From positions 3,924,001 to 3,988,000 of the forward strand of contig NZ_CP089924.1 of the NCBI RefSeq assembly GCF_021284765.1: a DNA stretch of 64,000 nt. Direction: 5' to 3'. Position numbers and translations under genes: made by a program. Shown one piece after another: positions 32,639 to 42,033 of the stretch (the first letter of the stretch is position 1; each line of letters opens with the position of its first letter). The notes beneath the pieces are model-generated. The model searched no databases and was not told where the DNA came from. It saw nothing but the letters and a program-made list of their open reading frames with translations. This DNA is from Lysobacter sp. 5GHs7-4. Lineage in GTDB: Bacteria; Pseudomonadota; Gammaproteobacteria; Xanthomonadales; Xanthomonadaceae.

Positions 32639-34918
32639 ATGATCAGCGTCACCCACCTCGGCTTCCCGCGCATCGGCGCGCGGCGCGAGCTCAAGCAGGC
32701 CCTGGAATCGTTCTGGAAAGGCGAGACCGCGGCCACCGACCTGCACGACACCGCGCGCGCGCTGCGTGCGCGGCACTGGCGACTGGCGCGCGACGCCGGC
32801 GCCGACGTCGTACCTTGCAACGACTTCTCGCTCTACGATCACGTGCTCGACACCGCACTGCTGTTCGACGCGGTGCCCGCGCCCTACCGCGAAACCCTGG
32901 ACGCCGACCCGCTGGCCGGCTATTTCGCGCTCGCACGCGGCCTGCAGGATGCGTGCCACGACCTGCGTGCGCTGGAAATGACCAAGTGGTTCGACACCAA
33001 CTACCACTACCTGGTGCCGCAGTTCGAGCGCGGCCAGCGCTTCGTCCTGCGCGGCGACAAGCCGCTGGCGGAACTGGCCGAGGCGCAGGCGCTGGGCCTG
33101 CAGGCGCGACCGGTGCTGCTGGGACCGGTGTCGCTGCTCAAGCTGGGCAAACGCAGCGATGGCGGCGATCCGCGCGAACTGCTGGACGCGTTGCTGCCCG
33201 CCTATGCCGAACTGCTCGCACGCTTGAAGATTGCAGGCGCGCAATGGGTGCAGCTGGACGAGCCCTGCCTGACGCTGGACCTCGACGACGCCGACCGCGC
33301 CGCCTATCGCCGCGCCTATGACGCGCTCGCCGGTGCGGATGCGCCCGCGCGGCTGCTCGCCAACTACTTCGGCGGCCTGGGCGACAACGCCGATCTGGCT
33401 GCGTCGCTGCCGGTGCAGGCACTGCACCTGGATCTGGTGCGTGCACCCGGTCAACTCGAAGCGCTGTTGCCGAAGCTGCCGGAGGATCGCGCGCTGAGCC
33501 TGGGCGTGGTCGACGGCCGCAACATCTGGCGCGCCGACCTCGATGCCGCGCTCAGCCTGGCGCGCCGCGCGGGCACGCGCGCGCGCTGGCTGGCGCCGTC
33601 GTGCTCGCTGCTGCACGTGCCGATCGATTTGAGCCTGGAGCGCAAGCTGCCGCCGCCGCTGCAGGCGTGGATGGCTTACGCACGGCAGAAGATCGAGGAG
33701 CTGCGCCTGCTCGCCGACACCCTCAGCGACGACGACCGCGCCGCCGACGCATTGGCGGCCGCGACCAGCGCGCGCGCCGCGCGGCTGGCCTCGCCGCTGC
33801 TGCGCGATGCGCAGGTGCGCGCCAGGCTGGCCGCGGTGACGCCGTCGATGACGCAGCGCGATTCGGCTTATGCGCAGCGCGCGCCGCTGCAGGCGCAGCG
33901 TCTGGCGCTGCCCGATTTCCCCACCACCACCATCGGCTCCTTCCCGCAGACCGCGCAGGTGCGACAGGCCCGTGCCGAGCACAAGGCCGGGCGCCTGGAC
34001 GACGCCGGCTACCGCGCCTTTCTGGAACGCGAAACCGAACACTGCCTGCGCGAGCAGGAGGCGCTGGGCCTGGACGTGCTGGTGCACGGCGAGTTCGAGC
34101 GCAACGACATGGTCGAGTACTTCGGCGAGCAACTGGCCGGCTTCGCCTTCACCGCCCACGGCTGGGTGCAAAGCTACGGCTCGCGCTGCGTGAAGCCGCC
34201 GGTGCTGTACGGCGATGTCGCCCGCCCGCGCGCCATGACGGTGGACTGGGCGCGCTATGCGCAGTCGCTGACCGCGCGCCCGGTCAAGGGCATGCTGACC
34301 GGTCCGGTCACGATCCTGCAGTGGTCGTTCGTGCGCGACGACCAGCCGCGCGCCGACACCTGCCGCCAGATCGCTCTGGCCCTGCGCGAGGAGGTGCTGG
34401 ATCTGGAGGCGGCCGGCATCGCGGTGATCCAGATCGACGAGCCGGCATTGCGCGAAGGCCTGCCGTTGCGCCGCGCCGATTGGCCCGCCTACCTGGCCTG
34501 GGCCGGCGAAGCCTTCCGTCTGGCCGCCAGCGGCGTCGGCGACGCGACCCAGATCCATACCCACATGTGCTACGCCGAGTTCAACGACATCATCGAGGCG
34601 GTGGCCGCGCTGGACGCCGACGTGATCTCGATCGAGACCTCGCGCTCGCGCATGGAGTTGCTGGACGCGTTCGTGCGCTACCGCTACCCCAACGGCATTG
34701 GTCCCGGCGTCTACGACATCCACTCGCCGCGCGTGCCCAGCGTGGACGAGATGCGCGGGCTGCTGGACAAGGCGCTGGACGTGCTGACGCCGGCGCAGCT
34801 GTGGGTGAATCCGGACTGCGGCCTCAAGACCCGCGGCTGGCCGGAAGTGCGCACGGCGCTACGGGCGATGGTGCAGGCCGCGGAGGGTCTGCGGGAGTCG
34901 GTGGCGGCTACGGCGTAG
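32639..34918 (+). CDS. metE: Cobalamin-independent methionine synthase
   Basis: The 759-residue enzyme transfers methyl from 5-methyltetrahydropteroyltri-glutamate to homocysteine. The first barrel starts THLGFPRIGARRELKQALE; the second carries TTIGSFPQTAQVR near residue 425. Zinc ligands are evident in IHTHMCYAEFNDI near 643 (His, Cys), in the SIETSRSRMELL Glu near 665, and in VNPDCGLKTRGW near 725 (Cys). ATG 32639 is chosen because AGGAG lies 6 bases upstream; the length matches the family. Regulation by the cobalamin riboswitch just upstream is expected. Palindromic repeats follow the stop codon. Confidence 0.96.
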   Translation: MISVTHLGFPRIGARRELKQALESFWKGETAATDLHDTARALRARHWRLARDAGADVVPCNDFSLYDHVLDTALLFDAVPAPYRETLDADPLAGYFALARGLQDACHDLRALEMTKWFDTNYHYLVPQFERGQRFVLRGDKPLAELAEAQALGLQARPVLLGPVSLLKLGKRSDGGDPRELLDALLPAYAELLARLKIAGAQWVQLDEPCLTLDLDDADRAAYRRAYDALAGADAPARLLANYFGGLGDNADLAASLPVQALHLDLVRAPGQLEALLPKLPEDRALSLGVVDGRNIWRADLDAALSLARRAGTRARWLAPSCSLLHVPIDLSLERKLPPPLQAWMAYARQKIEELRLLADTLSDDDRAADALAAATSARAARLASPLLRDAQVRARLAAVTPSMTQRDSAYAQRAPLQAQRLALPDFPTTTIGSFPQTAQVRQARAEHKAGRLDDAGYRAFLERETEHCLREQEALGLDVLVHGEFERNDMVEYFGEQLAGFAFTAHGWVQSYGSRCVKPPVLYGDVARPRAMTVDWARYAQSLTARPVKGMLTGPVTILQWSFVRDDQPRADTCRQIALALREEVLDLEAAGIAVIQIDEPALREGLPLRRADWPAYLAWAGEAFRLAASGVGDATQIHTHMCYAEFNDIIEAVAALDADVISIETSRSRMELLDAFVRYRYPNGIGPGVYDIHSPRVPSVDEMRGLLDKALDVLTPAQLWVNPDCGLKTRGWPEVRTALRAMVQAAEGLRESVAATA

Positions 34919-34948
34919 CCCGTTGAGTAAGTCGCGCGCGGGTGGAGC

Positions 34949-35190
34949 GAATCCCCCGCGCGCTCAAGTGAAATCAGGCTTCGCAGACGCAGCGCGAATT
35001 TCCGCTTGGTTCCCCCCTTTGAAAAAGGGGGCTAGGGGGGATTTGCTCGACCCGCGCGAGCAAAAGCAAATCCCCCGCGCGCTCAAGCGAGTACAGACCT
35101 CACAGACACGCGGCGCGCAGCCCCCTTTTTCAAAGGGGGCGAATTCGCACTTGCTTCCCTTTGAAGAAGGCAGTCGGGGGACTTGCTCCG
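34949..35190. repeat. Array of family A repeats with a 19-bp direct repeat
   Basis: Family A units are at about 35009-35047 (CCCCCCTTTGAAAAAGGGGG with CTAGGGGGGATTTGCTC), 35119-35142 (CCCCCTTTTTCAAAGGGGG) and a decayed one at about 35155-35188. The 19-base stretch AATCCCCCGCGCGCTCAAG occurs twice, at 34950-34968 and 35069-35087. The array fills the 342-base gap between metE and the convergent gap gene; no coding sequence is seen. Confidence 0.75.
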
Positions 35191-35205
35191 ACCGTGCAGC
35201 CCCCC

Positions 35206-35236
35206 CAAAAAAAAGCCCCGCGAACGCGGGGCTTTC
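35206..35236 (-). terminator. Rho-independent terminator of gap
   Basis: On the minus strand the stem AAAGCCCCGCG / CGCGGGGCTTT, with a short loop, is followed by a run of eight T. It lies about 25 bases after the gap stop codon. Confidence 0.9.
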
Positions 35237-35260
35237 TGGTACCGCTGCGATCGTCGCGGC

Positions 35261-36316
<1,056 letters not shown>

Positions 36317-36531
36317 CTAGCAAACGCCGCCTCCGGCCCCGGCCTGGAACCGCCCGGCGGGGCCCTGGGAGCCCGCCAGCCCCTGGCCCGCGGGGGCCCC
36401 CTGGCCGCCGGCGATATTGCAACGCCTGTCAAGGACGGGCAGGATTCGGCACACATAGAGTGTATGGCGATCCAAGCCGGATCACGCCGAGCACCGCTCA
36501 AACCAGCTCGATCCAACAGGGGATTCAAGGA

Positions 36532-37158
36532 ATGAACAAGCGTACTTACGGTGGCGCGCTCGCCGCCCTCGCCCTGGCTTGCCTGTCGCAGCCCGTCCTG
36601 GCCCAGTCGGCCGGCACCTGGAGCGTCGGGGTCGGGGCCCATCAGGTCAAGCCCACCTCGGACAACGGCAGCGTGCTGGACGGCGACTTCGATCTGGACA
36701 TCAGCGAGAACGCGCAGCCGACGGTGACGTTCGAGTATTTCATCCGCAACGACCTGGGCATCGAGGTACTGGCCTCGATCCCGTTCGAGCACGACATCGA
36801 CATCGTCGACGTCGGCCGCGTCGCCACCACCAAGCAGCTGCCGCCGACGGTGACCCTGCAATACCACTTCAACAGCCGCGGCATGGTCTCGCCGTTCGTC
36901 GGCGCGGGCATCAACTACACCCTGTTCTTCAGCGAGAAGACCAGCGGCGCGCTCGAAGGCACCACGATCAAGCTCAAGGACTCCTGGGGCCCGGCCGCGC
37001 ATGCCGGCGTAGATTTCATGATCGGCGAAAGCGGCGCGATCCGCGTCGACGTGCGCTGGATGGACATCGACACCGACGTCGAGGTCAACGGCGTCAAGAT
37101 CGGCACCGCGCAGATCGACCCGCTCGCCTACGGCGTCGCCTACGTCTACCGCTTCTGA
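36532..37158 (+). CDS. OmpW-family outer-membrane protein
   Basis: A 208-residue precursor of an eight-stranded beta-barrel. Residues 1-24 are a signal peptide (core ALAALALACLS, cleavage after VLAQ). The OmpW pattern follows: WSVGVGAHQVKPTSDNG, then TVTFEYFIRNDLGIEVLASIPF, then LQYHFNSRGMVSPFVGAGINYT, and the terminal strand ending in YVYRF, where the C-terminal Phe is the Bam recognition residue. OmpW proteins let small hydrophobic molecules pass and respond to stress. AAGGA lies directly before ATG 36532. It is divergent from gap across 266 bases that show no other gene. Confidence 0.9.
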   Translation: MNKRTYGGALAALALACLSQPVLAQSAGTWSVGVGAHQVKPTSDNGSVLDGDFDLDISENAQPTVTFEYFIRNDLGIEVLASIPFEHDIDIVDVGRVATTKQLPPTVTLQYHFNSRGMVSPFVGAGINYTLFFSEKTSGALEGTTIKLKDSWGPAAHAGVDFMIGESGAIRVDVRWMDIDTDVEVNGVKIGTAQIDPLAYGVAYVYRF

Positions 37159-37261
37159 GTCCGCGGCCGGCCACGCCGGCAACGGCGAACCGACACACGC
37201 GGCACCGTCGCCACCGCCGATCGGCGGCCGGCGACGGCGCCGGCTCCGGTAAAGTGACGGG

Positions 37262-38056
37262 ATGATGCGCGCCCTCTCCCTCGCCCTGCTGTTGCTGCTG
37301 CCGATCGATGCCCTGGCCTGGGGCACGTTGGGCCATCGTCTGGTCGCTTTGCTGGCCTGGGACGAACTCGACCCGGCCGTGCGCCGCGACATCGACGCGC
37401 TGCTGGTCGGCGAGCCCGACCCCAGCCTGGCCGGCATCGCCAACTGGGCCGACGAGCTGCGCGCCCACGATCCCGACCTGGGCCGGACCAGCGCCAAGTG
37501 GCATTACGTCAACCTCGGCGAGGACGGCTGCGTCTATCGGCCCGAACGCGACTGCCCCAACGGCGCCTGCGTGGTCGCGGCGATCGACGACCAGACGCGG
37601 ATCCTGGCTAACCGCGATCTTCCGCGCGAGCAACGCCTGCAGGCTTTGAAGTTCGTCGTCCACTTCGTCGGCGACGCGCACCAGCCGCTGCACGCCGGCT
37701 ACGCCCACGACAAGGGCGGCAACGACGTGCAGATCCAGTTCGACGGCCGCGGCAGCAACGTCCACCAGCTGTGGGACAGCGGCATGCTCAACGCCGCCGG
37801 CCTGGACGAGGACGCTTGGCTGCGACGCCTCAAGGCCTTGCCGCTGACGGTGGAACTGTCGCAGCCGGCCTTGCCGCCGGATTCGGCCGGCTGGGCGGAA
37901 GCCTCGTGCCGGATCGCGACGCAGCCGGGTTTTTATCCCGCCAAGGCGACGGTCGACGCCGAATACGTGCAGACTTGGCGTCCCGAGGCCGAAGCCCAGT
38001 TGCGCCGGGGCGGCACCCACCTGGCCGCGCTGCTCAACGCCGCACTGAAGCGCTGA
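37262..38056 (+). CDS. Secreted S1/P1-family nuclease
   Basis: A 264-residue precursor of a tri-zinc nuclease that cleaves single-stranded nucleic acids. The signal peptide ends at DALA, giving the mature N-terminus WGTLGHRL, where Trp1 and His6 are zinc ligands in this family. Further ligands fit IANWADELR (Asp), KWHYVNLG (His), HFVGDAHQPLHAGYAHDKGGNDV (His, Asp, His) and NVHQLWDSG (His, Asp). Cys pairs in the middle region suggest disulfides. ATG 37262 and 37265 are both possible. A metallo-beta-lactamase-fold gene follows after 74 bases on the same strand; no functional link is evident. Confidence 0.92.
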   Translation: MMRALSLALLLLLPIDALAWGTLGHRLVALLAWDELDPAVRRDIDALLVGEPDPSLAGIANWADELRAHDPDLGRTSAKWHYVNLGEDGCVYRPERDCPNGACVVAAIDDQTRILANRDLPREQRLQALKFVVHFVGDAHQPLHAGYAHDKGGNDVQIQFDGRGSNVHQLWDSGMLNAAGLDEDAWLRRLKALPLTVELSQPALPPDSAGWAEASCRIATQPGFYPAKATVDAEYVQTWRPEAEAQLRRGGTHLAALLNAALKR

Positions 38057-38130
38057 GCGCCCTACACGCCGCCGCGCCGCTCACGGCGCCGGCGCACGAA
38101 TCGCACGGACGCCCCAGCAAGAGGAATCCG

Positions 38131-38994
38131 ATGTCCCCGCAGGTGCAGTCTTTCCATCATGCCGACACCGGGACCTGGAGCTACCTGGTGATCGACCCGG
38201 CGACGTCGCAGGCCGCGATCGTCGATCCGGTGCTCGATTACGACGCCCGCTCCGGCCGCACCGGCGGTACGTCCGCGCAGGCGATCCTGGACGCCGCCGG
38301 CGCCTGCGGCGCGGACGTGCGCTGGCTGCTGGAAACGCACGCGCACGCCGACCACCTCAGCGCGGCGGACTGGCTGAAGCAACGCCTGCCGCAGGCGCGC
38401 ATCGCGATCGGCCGGCGCATCCGCGAGGTGCAGCGCACCTTCGTGCCGGTGCTGGGCCTGGACGCCAAGGTCGTCGCCGACGGCAGCCAGTTCGACCATC
38501 TGTTCGAAGACGAGGAAGAGTTCGCGATCGGCGACTTGCGTGCGCGCACCATCGCCGTGCCCGGTCACACCCTGGACAGCCTGGCCTACCTGATCGGCGA
38601 CGCCGTGTTCGTCGGCGATTCGCTGTTCATGCCCGACAGCGGCACCGCGCGCTGCGATTTCCCCGGCGGCGACGCGGCCATGCTCTACGCCTCGATCCGG
38701 CACCTGTACGAGTTGCCCGACTCCACCCGCGTCTACGTCTGCCACGACTACGGCCCCAACGGCCGCGCGCCGCTGTGCGAGAGCAGCATCGGCGAACACA
38801 AGCGCGCCAATATCCACGTGCGCGCCGATACCGCCGAAGCCGATTTCGTGCACATGCGCGAGGCCCGCGACGCGACCCTGGCGGTGCCGGCGCTGATCCT
38901 GCCGGCCCTGCAGGTCAACCTGCGCGCGGGCGCCCTGCCCGAGGCCGAGGACAACGGCGTGCGCTACCTGAAGATCCCGCTCAACCAGCTCTGA
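38131..38994 (+). CDS. Metallo-beta-lactamase-fold hydrolase (ETHE1/persulfide-dioxygenase-like)
   Basis: A 287-residue cytosolic enzyme. The metal motif THAHADHLSAADWLK is near residue 70, and other ligands fit VPGHTLDSLAYL (His), FVGDSLFMPDSGTARCDFPGG (Asp) and VCHDYGPNG (His). The SGTARCDFPGG block is typical of ETHE1/Blh-type sulfur dioxygenases that oxidise glutathione persulfide, not of beta-lactamases. The Rossmann/rhodanese partner often fused to these is missing here. ATG 38131 has AAGAGGA 6 bases upstream. The next gene, a molybdopterin-fold protein, starts 7 bases after its stop codon, so the two may share a transcript. Confidence 0.87.
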   Translation: MSPQVQSFHHADTGTWSYLVIDPATSQAAIVDPVLDYDARSGRTGGTSAQAILDAAGACGADVRWLLETHAHADHLSAADWLKQRLPQARIAIGRRIREVQRTFVPVLGLDAKVVADGSQFDHLFEDEEEFAIGDLRARTIAVPGHTLDSLAYLIGDAVFVGDSLFMPDSGTARCDFPGGDAAMLYASIRHLYELPDSTRVYVCHDYGPNGRAPLCESSIGEHKRANIHVRADTAEADFVHMREARDATLAVPALILPALQVNLRAGALPEAEDNGVRYLKIPLNQL

Positions 38995-39001
38995 GGCCGC
39001 C

Positions 39002-39523
39002 ATGCACCCGAACCGCACCCCGCTCGCGATCGCCGTCCTCTGCCTGGGGCTGTGCTGGGCCGCGAGCGGCGCGGCCGCAGAGACGGCGAAGAGTCCGCAC
39101 GCGCACGCCTCCGATCCGCCGCAACGCATGGCGCCAGTCGACGTGGCCCTGGATGCGGACCGCCTCGCCGCCCTGCCGCGCGTGACCGCCGTCGGCAGCG
39201 CGCACGGCAAAACCCTGAGCTGCGAGGGCGTGTCGCTGGCCGCGCTGCTGCGCGCCTCCGGCGCGATGCCGGCCGAACCGCTGCGCGGCGCGCAGCTCGC
39301 ACGCGTGGTGGTGATCTCGGCGCGCGACGGCTACCGCGCCGCCTACTCGCTGGCCGAACTCGACGCCAGCCTGGGCGCGCGCGAGGTGGTGCTGACCAAC
39401 CGCTGCAACGGCGCCGCGCTGGACGCCGACGACGGCCCCTGGCGCCTGATCGCGCCGGGCGAATCGCGTCCCGCGCGCTGGGTACGCCAGGTCGAGTCGA
39501 TCCGGGTGATCGACGCGCCTTGA
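39002..39523 (+). CDS. Exported small molybdopterin-fold (sulfite-oxidase-type) protein
   Basis: A 173-residue protein with a signal peptide (residues 1-26, ending AAAE). The remainder looks like the second half of an oxidoreductase molybdopterin-binding domain: SCEGVSLAALLRASG, then VVVISARDGYRAAYSLAELD, and a last block with DDGPWRLIAPGESRPARWVRQ and IRVID. The Cys in TLSCEG is at the usual place of the molybdenum-binding Cys, but the fold is much shorter than in true sulfite oxidases. It lies directly upstream of modABC, which supports a link to molybdenum. It might bind cofactor or metal; activity is uncertain. Confidence 0.72.
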   Translation: MHPNRTPLAIAVLCLGLCWAASGAAAETAKSPHAHASDPPQRMAPVDVALDADRLAALPRVTAVGSAHGKTLSCEGVSLAALLRASGAMPAEPLRGAQLARVVVISARDGYRAAYSLAELDASLGAREVVLTNRCNGAALDADDGPWRLIAPGESRPARWVRQVESIRVIDAP

Positions 39524-39530
39524 GGCGAGA

Positions 39531-39602
39531 CGTGAGCGCAGAGGAGTGAGCGGCGAACGCTGCAACGCCGCACCGGACGCTCCTCACGCCTCTACGCTCA
39601 CT
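39531..39602. repeat. Imperfect inverted repeat before modA
   Basis: GTGAGCGCAGAGGAGTGAG (39532-39550) pairs with CTCACGCCTCTACGCTCAC near 39584-39602, with two mismatches. The hairpin could end the upstream transcript or reduce read-through into modA. Confidence 0.5.
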
Positions 39603-39651
39603 CCTGCCTTTCACGTTACGCTGCCCCAGTCCCCCGCACCGGAGCTCCCCC

Positions 39652-40437
39652 ATGCTGCTGTCGCGTCGCCGCTGGCTCTCCGCGCTGTGCGCCCTGGGCC
39701 TGTCGCTGTCGGTCGCCCACGCCGCGCCGCCCAAGCCCGCACCGATCACCGTGTTCGCCGCCGCCAGCCTGAAGGAATCGCTGGACGAGGCCGCGGTCGC
39801 CTACGAGGCCCAAACCGGGCAGCCGCTGCGCGTGTCCTACGCCGCCAGTTCGGCGCTGGCGCGGCAGATCGAGCAGGGCGCGCCGGCCGACGTGTTCCTG
39901 TCCGCCGATCTGGACTGGATGGACTACCTGCAGCAGCGCAAGTTGGTCGACGAAGCCAGCCGCCGCAACCTGCTGGGCAACACGTTGGTGCTGGTCGCGC
40001 CCGCGTCCAGCCCGGCCAAGCCGCTGCAGCTCAAGCCCGGCGTCGACTTGCGTCCCTTGCTCGGCGACGGCCGCCTGGCCCTGGCCCTGACCGCGAGCGT
40101 GCCGGCGGGCAAGTACGCGCGCGCGGCGTTCGAATCGCTGGGCGTGTGGACGCAGCTGCAGCCGCGCGTCGCCGAGGCCGAGAACGTGCGCGCGGCGCTG
40201 ATGCTGGTCGCGCGCGGCGAGGCGCCGCTGGGCGTGGTGTACGCCAGCGACGCGCGCGCCGAACCGAAGGTGCGCGTGCTGGCGACCTTCCCCGCCGACA
40301 GCCATCCGGCGATCGTCTACCCGGTCGCGCGGCTGCGCGCGAGCACGCACCCGCAGGCGGCCGCGTTCGTGCGCTGGCTGCGGACCGCGCCCGCGGCGAC
40401 GCTGTTCCGCCGCCACGGCTTCAGCGTGCTGAAGTAA
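39652..40437 (+). CDS. modA: Molybdate ABC transporter substrate-binding protein
   Basis: The 261-residue periplasmic receptor captures molybdate for ModBC. A signal peptide covers residues 1-24 ([14 protein letters not shown]). The mature part has the ModA pattern: [23 protein letters not shown] near residue 33, [25 protein letters not shown] near 60, and [19 protein letters not shown] near 200. The Ser residues in AASL and ASSA bind the oxyanion. GGAG lies about 7 bases before ATG 39652. The gene begins the modABC set and follows the molybdopterin-fold protein, with an imperfect hairpin between. No modE regulator is present nearby. Confidence 0.93.
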   Translation: MLLSRRRWLSALCALGLSLSVAHAAPPKPAPITVFAAASLKESLDEAAVAYEAQTGQPLRVSYAASSALARQIEQGAPADVFLSADLDWMDYLQQRKLVDEASRRNLLGNTLVLVAPASSPAKPLQLKPGVDLRPLLGDGRLALALTASVPAGKYARAAFESLGVWTQLQPRVAEAENVRAALMLVARGEAPLGVVYASDARAEPKVRVLATFPADSHPAIVYPVARLRASTHPQAAAFVRWLRTAPAATLFRRHGFSVLK

Positions 40438-40450
40438 ACGCGAAGCGCGC

Positions 40451-41143
40451 ATGTTCGACTTCAGCCCGGCCGAGCTGACCGCGATCGGCCTCAGCCTCAA
40501 GGTCGCCGGCGTGGCGGTGCTGGCCAGCCTGCCGCTGGGCATCGCGACGGGATGGCTGCTCGCGCGCATCCGCTTCCCGGGCAAGTTGTTGCTGGACGCG
40601 CTGCTGCATCTGCCGCTGGTGCTGCCGCCGGTGGTGACCGGCTACGTGCTGCTGATCCTGTTCGGCCACCAGGGCGCGATCGGCCGCTTCCTGTCCGACC
40701 ACTTCGGTTTCAGTTTCGCGTTCCGCTGGACCGGCGCCGCGCTGGCCTGCGCGATCATGGGTTTTCCGCTGATGGTGCGCGCGATCCGCCTCTCGATCGA
40801 GGCCGTCGACCGCCGTCTCGAACAGGCCGCGGCGACCTTGGGCGCGAACCCATGGCGGGTGTTCTTCGGCATGACCCTGCCGCTGGCGCTGCCGGGCGTG
40901 ATCGCCGGCGCGGTGCTGGCCTTCGCCAAGGCTCTGGGCGAATTCGGCGCCACCATCACCTTCGTGTCCAACATTCCCGGCGAGACCCAGACCCTGTCGT
41001 CGGCGATCTACGGCATGTTGCAGGTGCCCGGCGCCGAGTCGGGGCTGTGGCGGCTGACCGTGGTCGCGGTGGCGATCTCGTTCGGCGCGGTGTTGCTGTC
41101 GGAATGGCTGGTGCAGCGCCAACGTCGCGAGCGCGCCGCATGA
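40451..41143 (+). CDS. modB: Molybdate ABC transporter permease
   Basis: A 230-residue membrane permease with about five or six helices. The EAA loop that contacts the ATPase reads LEQAAATLGANPWRVFFGMTLPLALPG near residue 120, and the region AFAKALGEFGATITFVSNIPG near 155 is typical of ModB. The gene is 13 bases after modA, and its end overlaps the modC start by 4 bases (ATGA), so translation is coupled. The substrate is inferred from ModA and the family pattern; tungstate cannot be excluded. Confidence 0.93.
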   Translation: MFDFSPAELTAIGLSLKVAGVAVLASLPLGIATGWLLARIRFPGKLLLDALLHLPLVLPPVVTGYVLLILFGHQGAIGRFLSDHFGFSFAFRWTGAALACAIMGFPLMVRAIRLSIEAVDRRLEQAAATLGANPWRVFFGMTLPLALPGVIAGAVLAFAKALGEFGATITFVSNIPGETQTLSSAIYGMLQVPGAESGLWRLTVVAVAISFGAVLLSEWLVQRQRRERAA

Positions 41144-41778
41144 GCGAGGCGCCGCTGCACGTGCTGGATTTCACCCTGCGCCGCGGCGCGTTCGAGCGCA
41201 GCGTCGGCATCCGCAGCACGCAGCGCGTGATCGCCCTGGTCGGCGAATCCGGCGCCGGCAAGACCTCGCTGCTGCACGCGATCGCCGGCCTGCTGCGGCC
41301 GCAGCGCGGGCGCATCGAGATCGGCGGCCGCTGCTTGTTCGACGCGCAGGCCGGGATCGATCTGCCCGCGCATCGGCGTCGGATCGGCTACGTATTCCAG
41401 GACGCGCGCCTGTTTCCGCACCTGGACGTGCGCCGCAACCTGCTCTACGGCCTGCGCGGCGAGGCGCGCGCGGCGCCGCGTTTCGAACTCGATGCCATCG
41501 TCGACCTGCTGGGCATCGGCGCCCTGCTGCCGCGCTCCACCGCCGGCCTGTCCGGCGGCGAGATGCAGCGCGTCGCCCTGGGCCGGGCCTTGCTGTCGCA
41601 GCCGCGGATCCTGCTGCTGGACGAACCGCTGTCGATGCTGGACATGAACCGCCGCGACGAGTTGCTGCCCTACCTGCAGCGGGTACGCGACGAGGTCGCG
41701 CTGCCGATGATCTACGTCAGCCACTATCCCGACGAAGTGAAGCGCATCGCCGACGAGGTGCATGTGGTCGGGGACTGA
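41140..41778 (+). CDS. modC: Molybdate ABC transporter ATPase, short form
   Basis: The 212-residue ATPase powers ModB. Walker A is GESGAGKTSLL near residue 36, the Q-loop is YVFQDARLFPHL near 84, the ABC signature is LSGGEMQRVALGRALL near 134, and Walker B is ILLLDEPLSMLD near 157, followed by the switch His in YVSHYPDEV near 192. The chain stops right after the ABC domain. Usual ModC proteins are about 350 residues and have a C-terminal Mop/TOBE domain that senses oxyanion; it is missing here. The downstream sequence shows repeats and no remnant of it that I can see. ATG 41140 overlaps modB by 4 bases. Confidence 0.91.
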   Translation: MSEAPLHVLDFTLRRGAFERSVGIRSTQRVIALVGESGAGKTSLLHAIAGLLRPQRGRIEIGGRCLFDAQAGIDLPAHRRRIGYVFQDARLFPHLDVRRNLLYGLRGEARAAPRFELDAIVDLLGIGALLPRSTAGLSGGEMQRVALGRALLSQPRILLLDEPLSMLDMNRRDELLPYLQRVRDEVALPMIYVSHYPDEVKRIADEVHVVGD

Positions 41779-41894
41779 GCGCGAGCCTTGCGCTTTGGAT
41801 TGGAGCTTTGGATTCGAGCGTTGATTTCAGCTTCGGGCTTCGACGATCTTACGGACGCAGTAGGCAGCCAAGTCACGTCCGCCCCTCCAACCGC

Positions 41895-42000
41895 CGTCAT
41901 TCCGGCGCAAGCCGGAACCCATTTTGACGTGCGCGCATAGCTGGCGGCATGGGCTCGCCAAGCAAAATCACAATGGGTTCCGGCTTGCGCCGGAATGACG
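41895..42000. repeat. Perfect 29-bp inverted repeat (GTCATTCCGGC type)
   Basis: Bases 41895-41923 are the exact reverse complement of 41972-42000; each arm also contains its own short stem TTCCGGC-GCAA-GCCGGAA. The whole 106-base unit looks like a small non-autonomous mobile element or a REP pair. It fills the 255-base gap between convergent modC and the M56 peptidase gene and could terminate both. Confidence 0.8.
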
Positions 42001-42033
42001 GGATGATGGAACCATCATCCGCACTCGTTGCCC

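Noticed and set aside
40552..41139. Longer modC starting inside modB
   Set aside because: The extra N-terminal sequence is a shifted-frame translation of modB. The ATG at 41140 with ATGA overlap and the normal ABC N-terminus is the better start.
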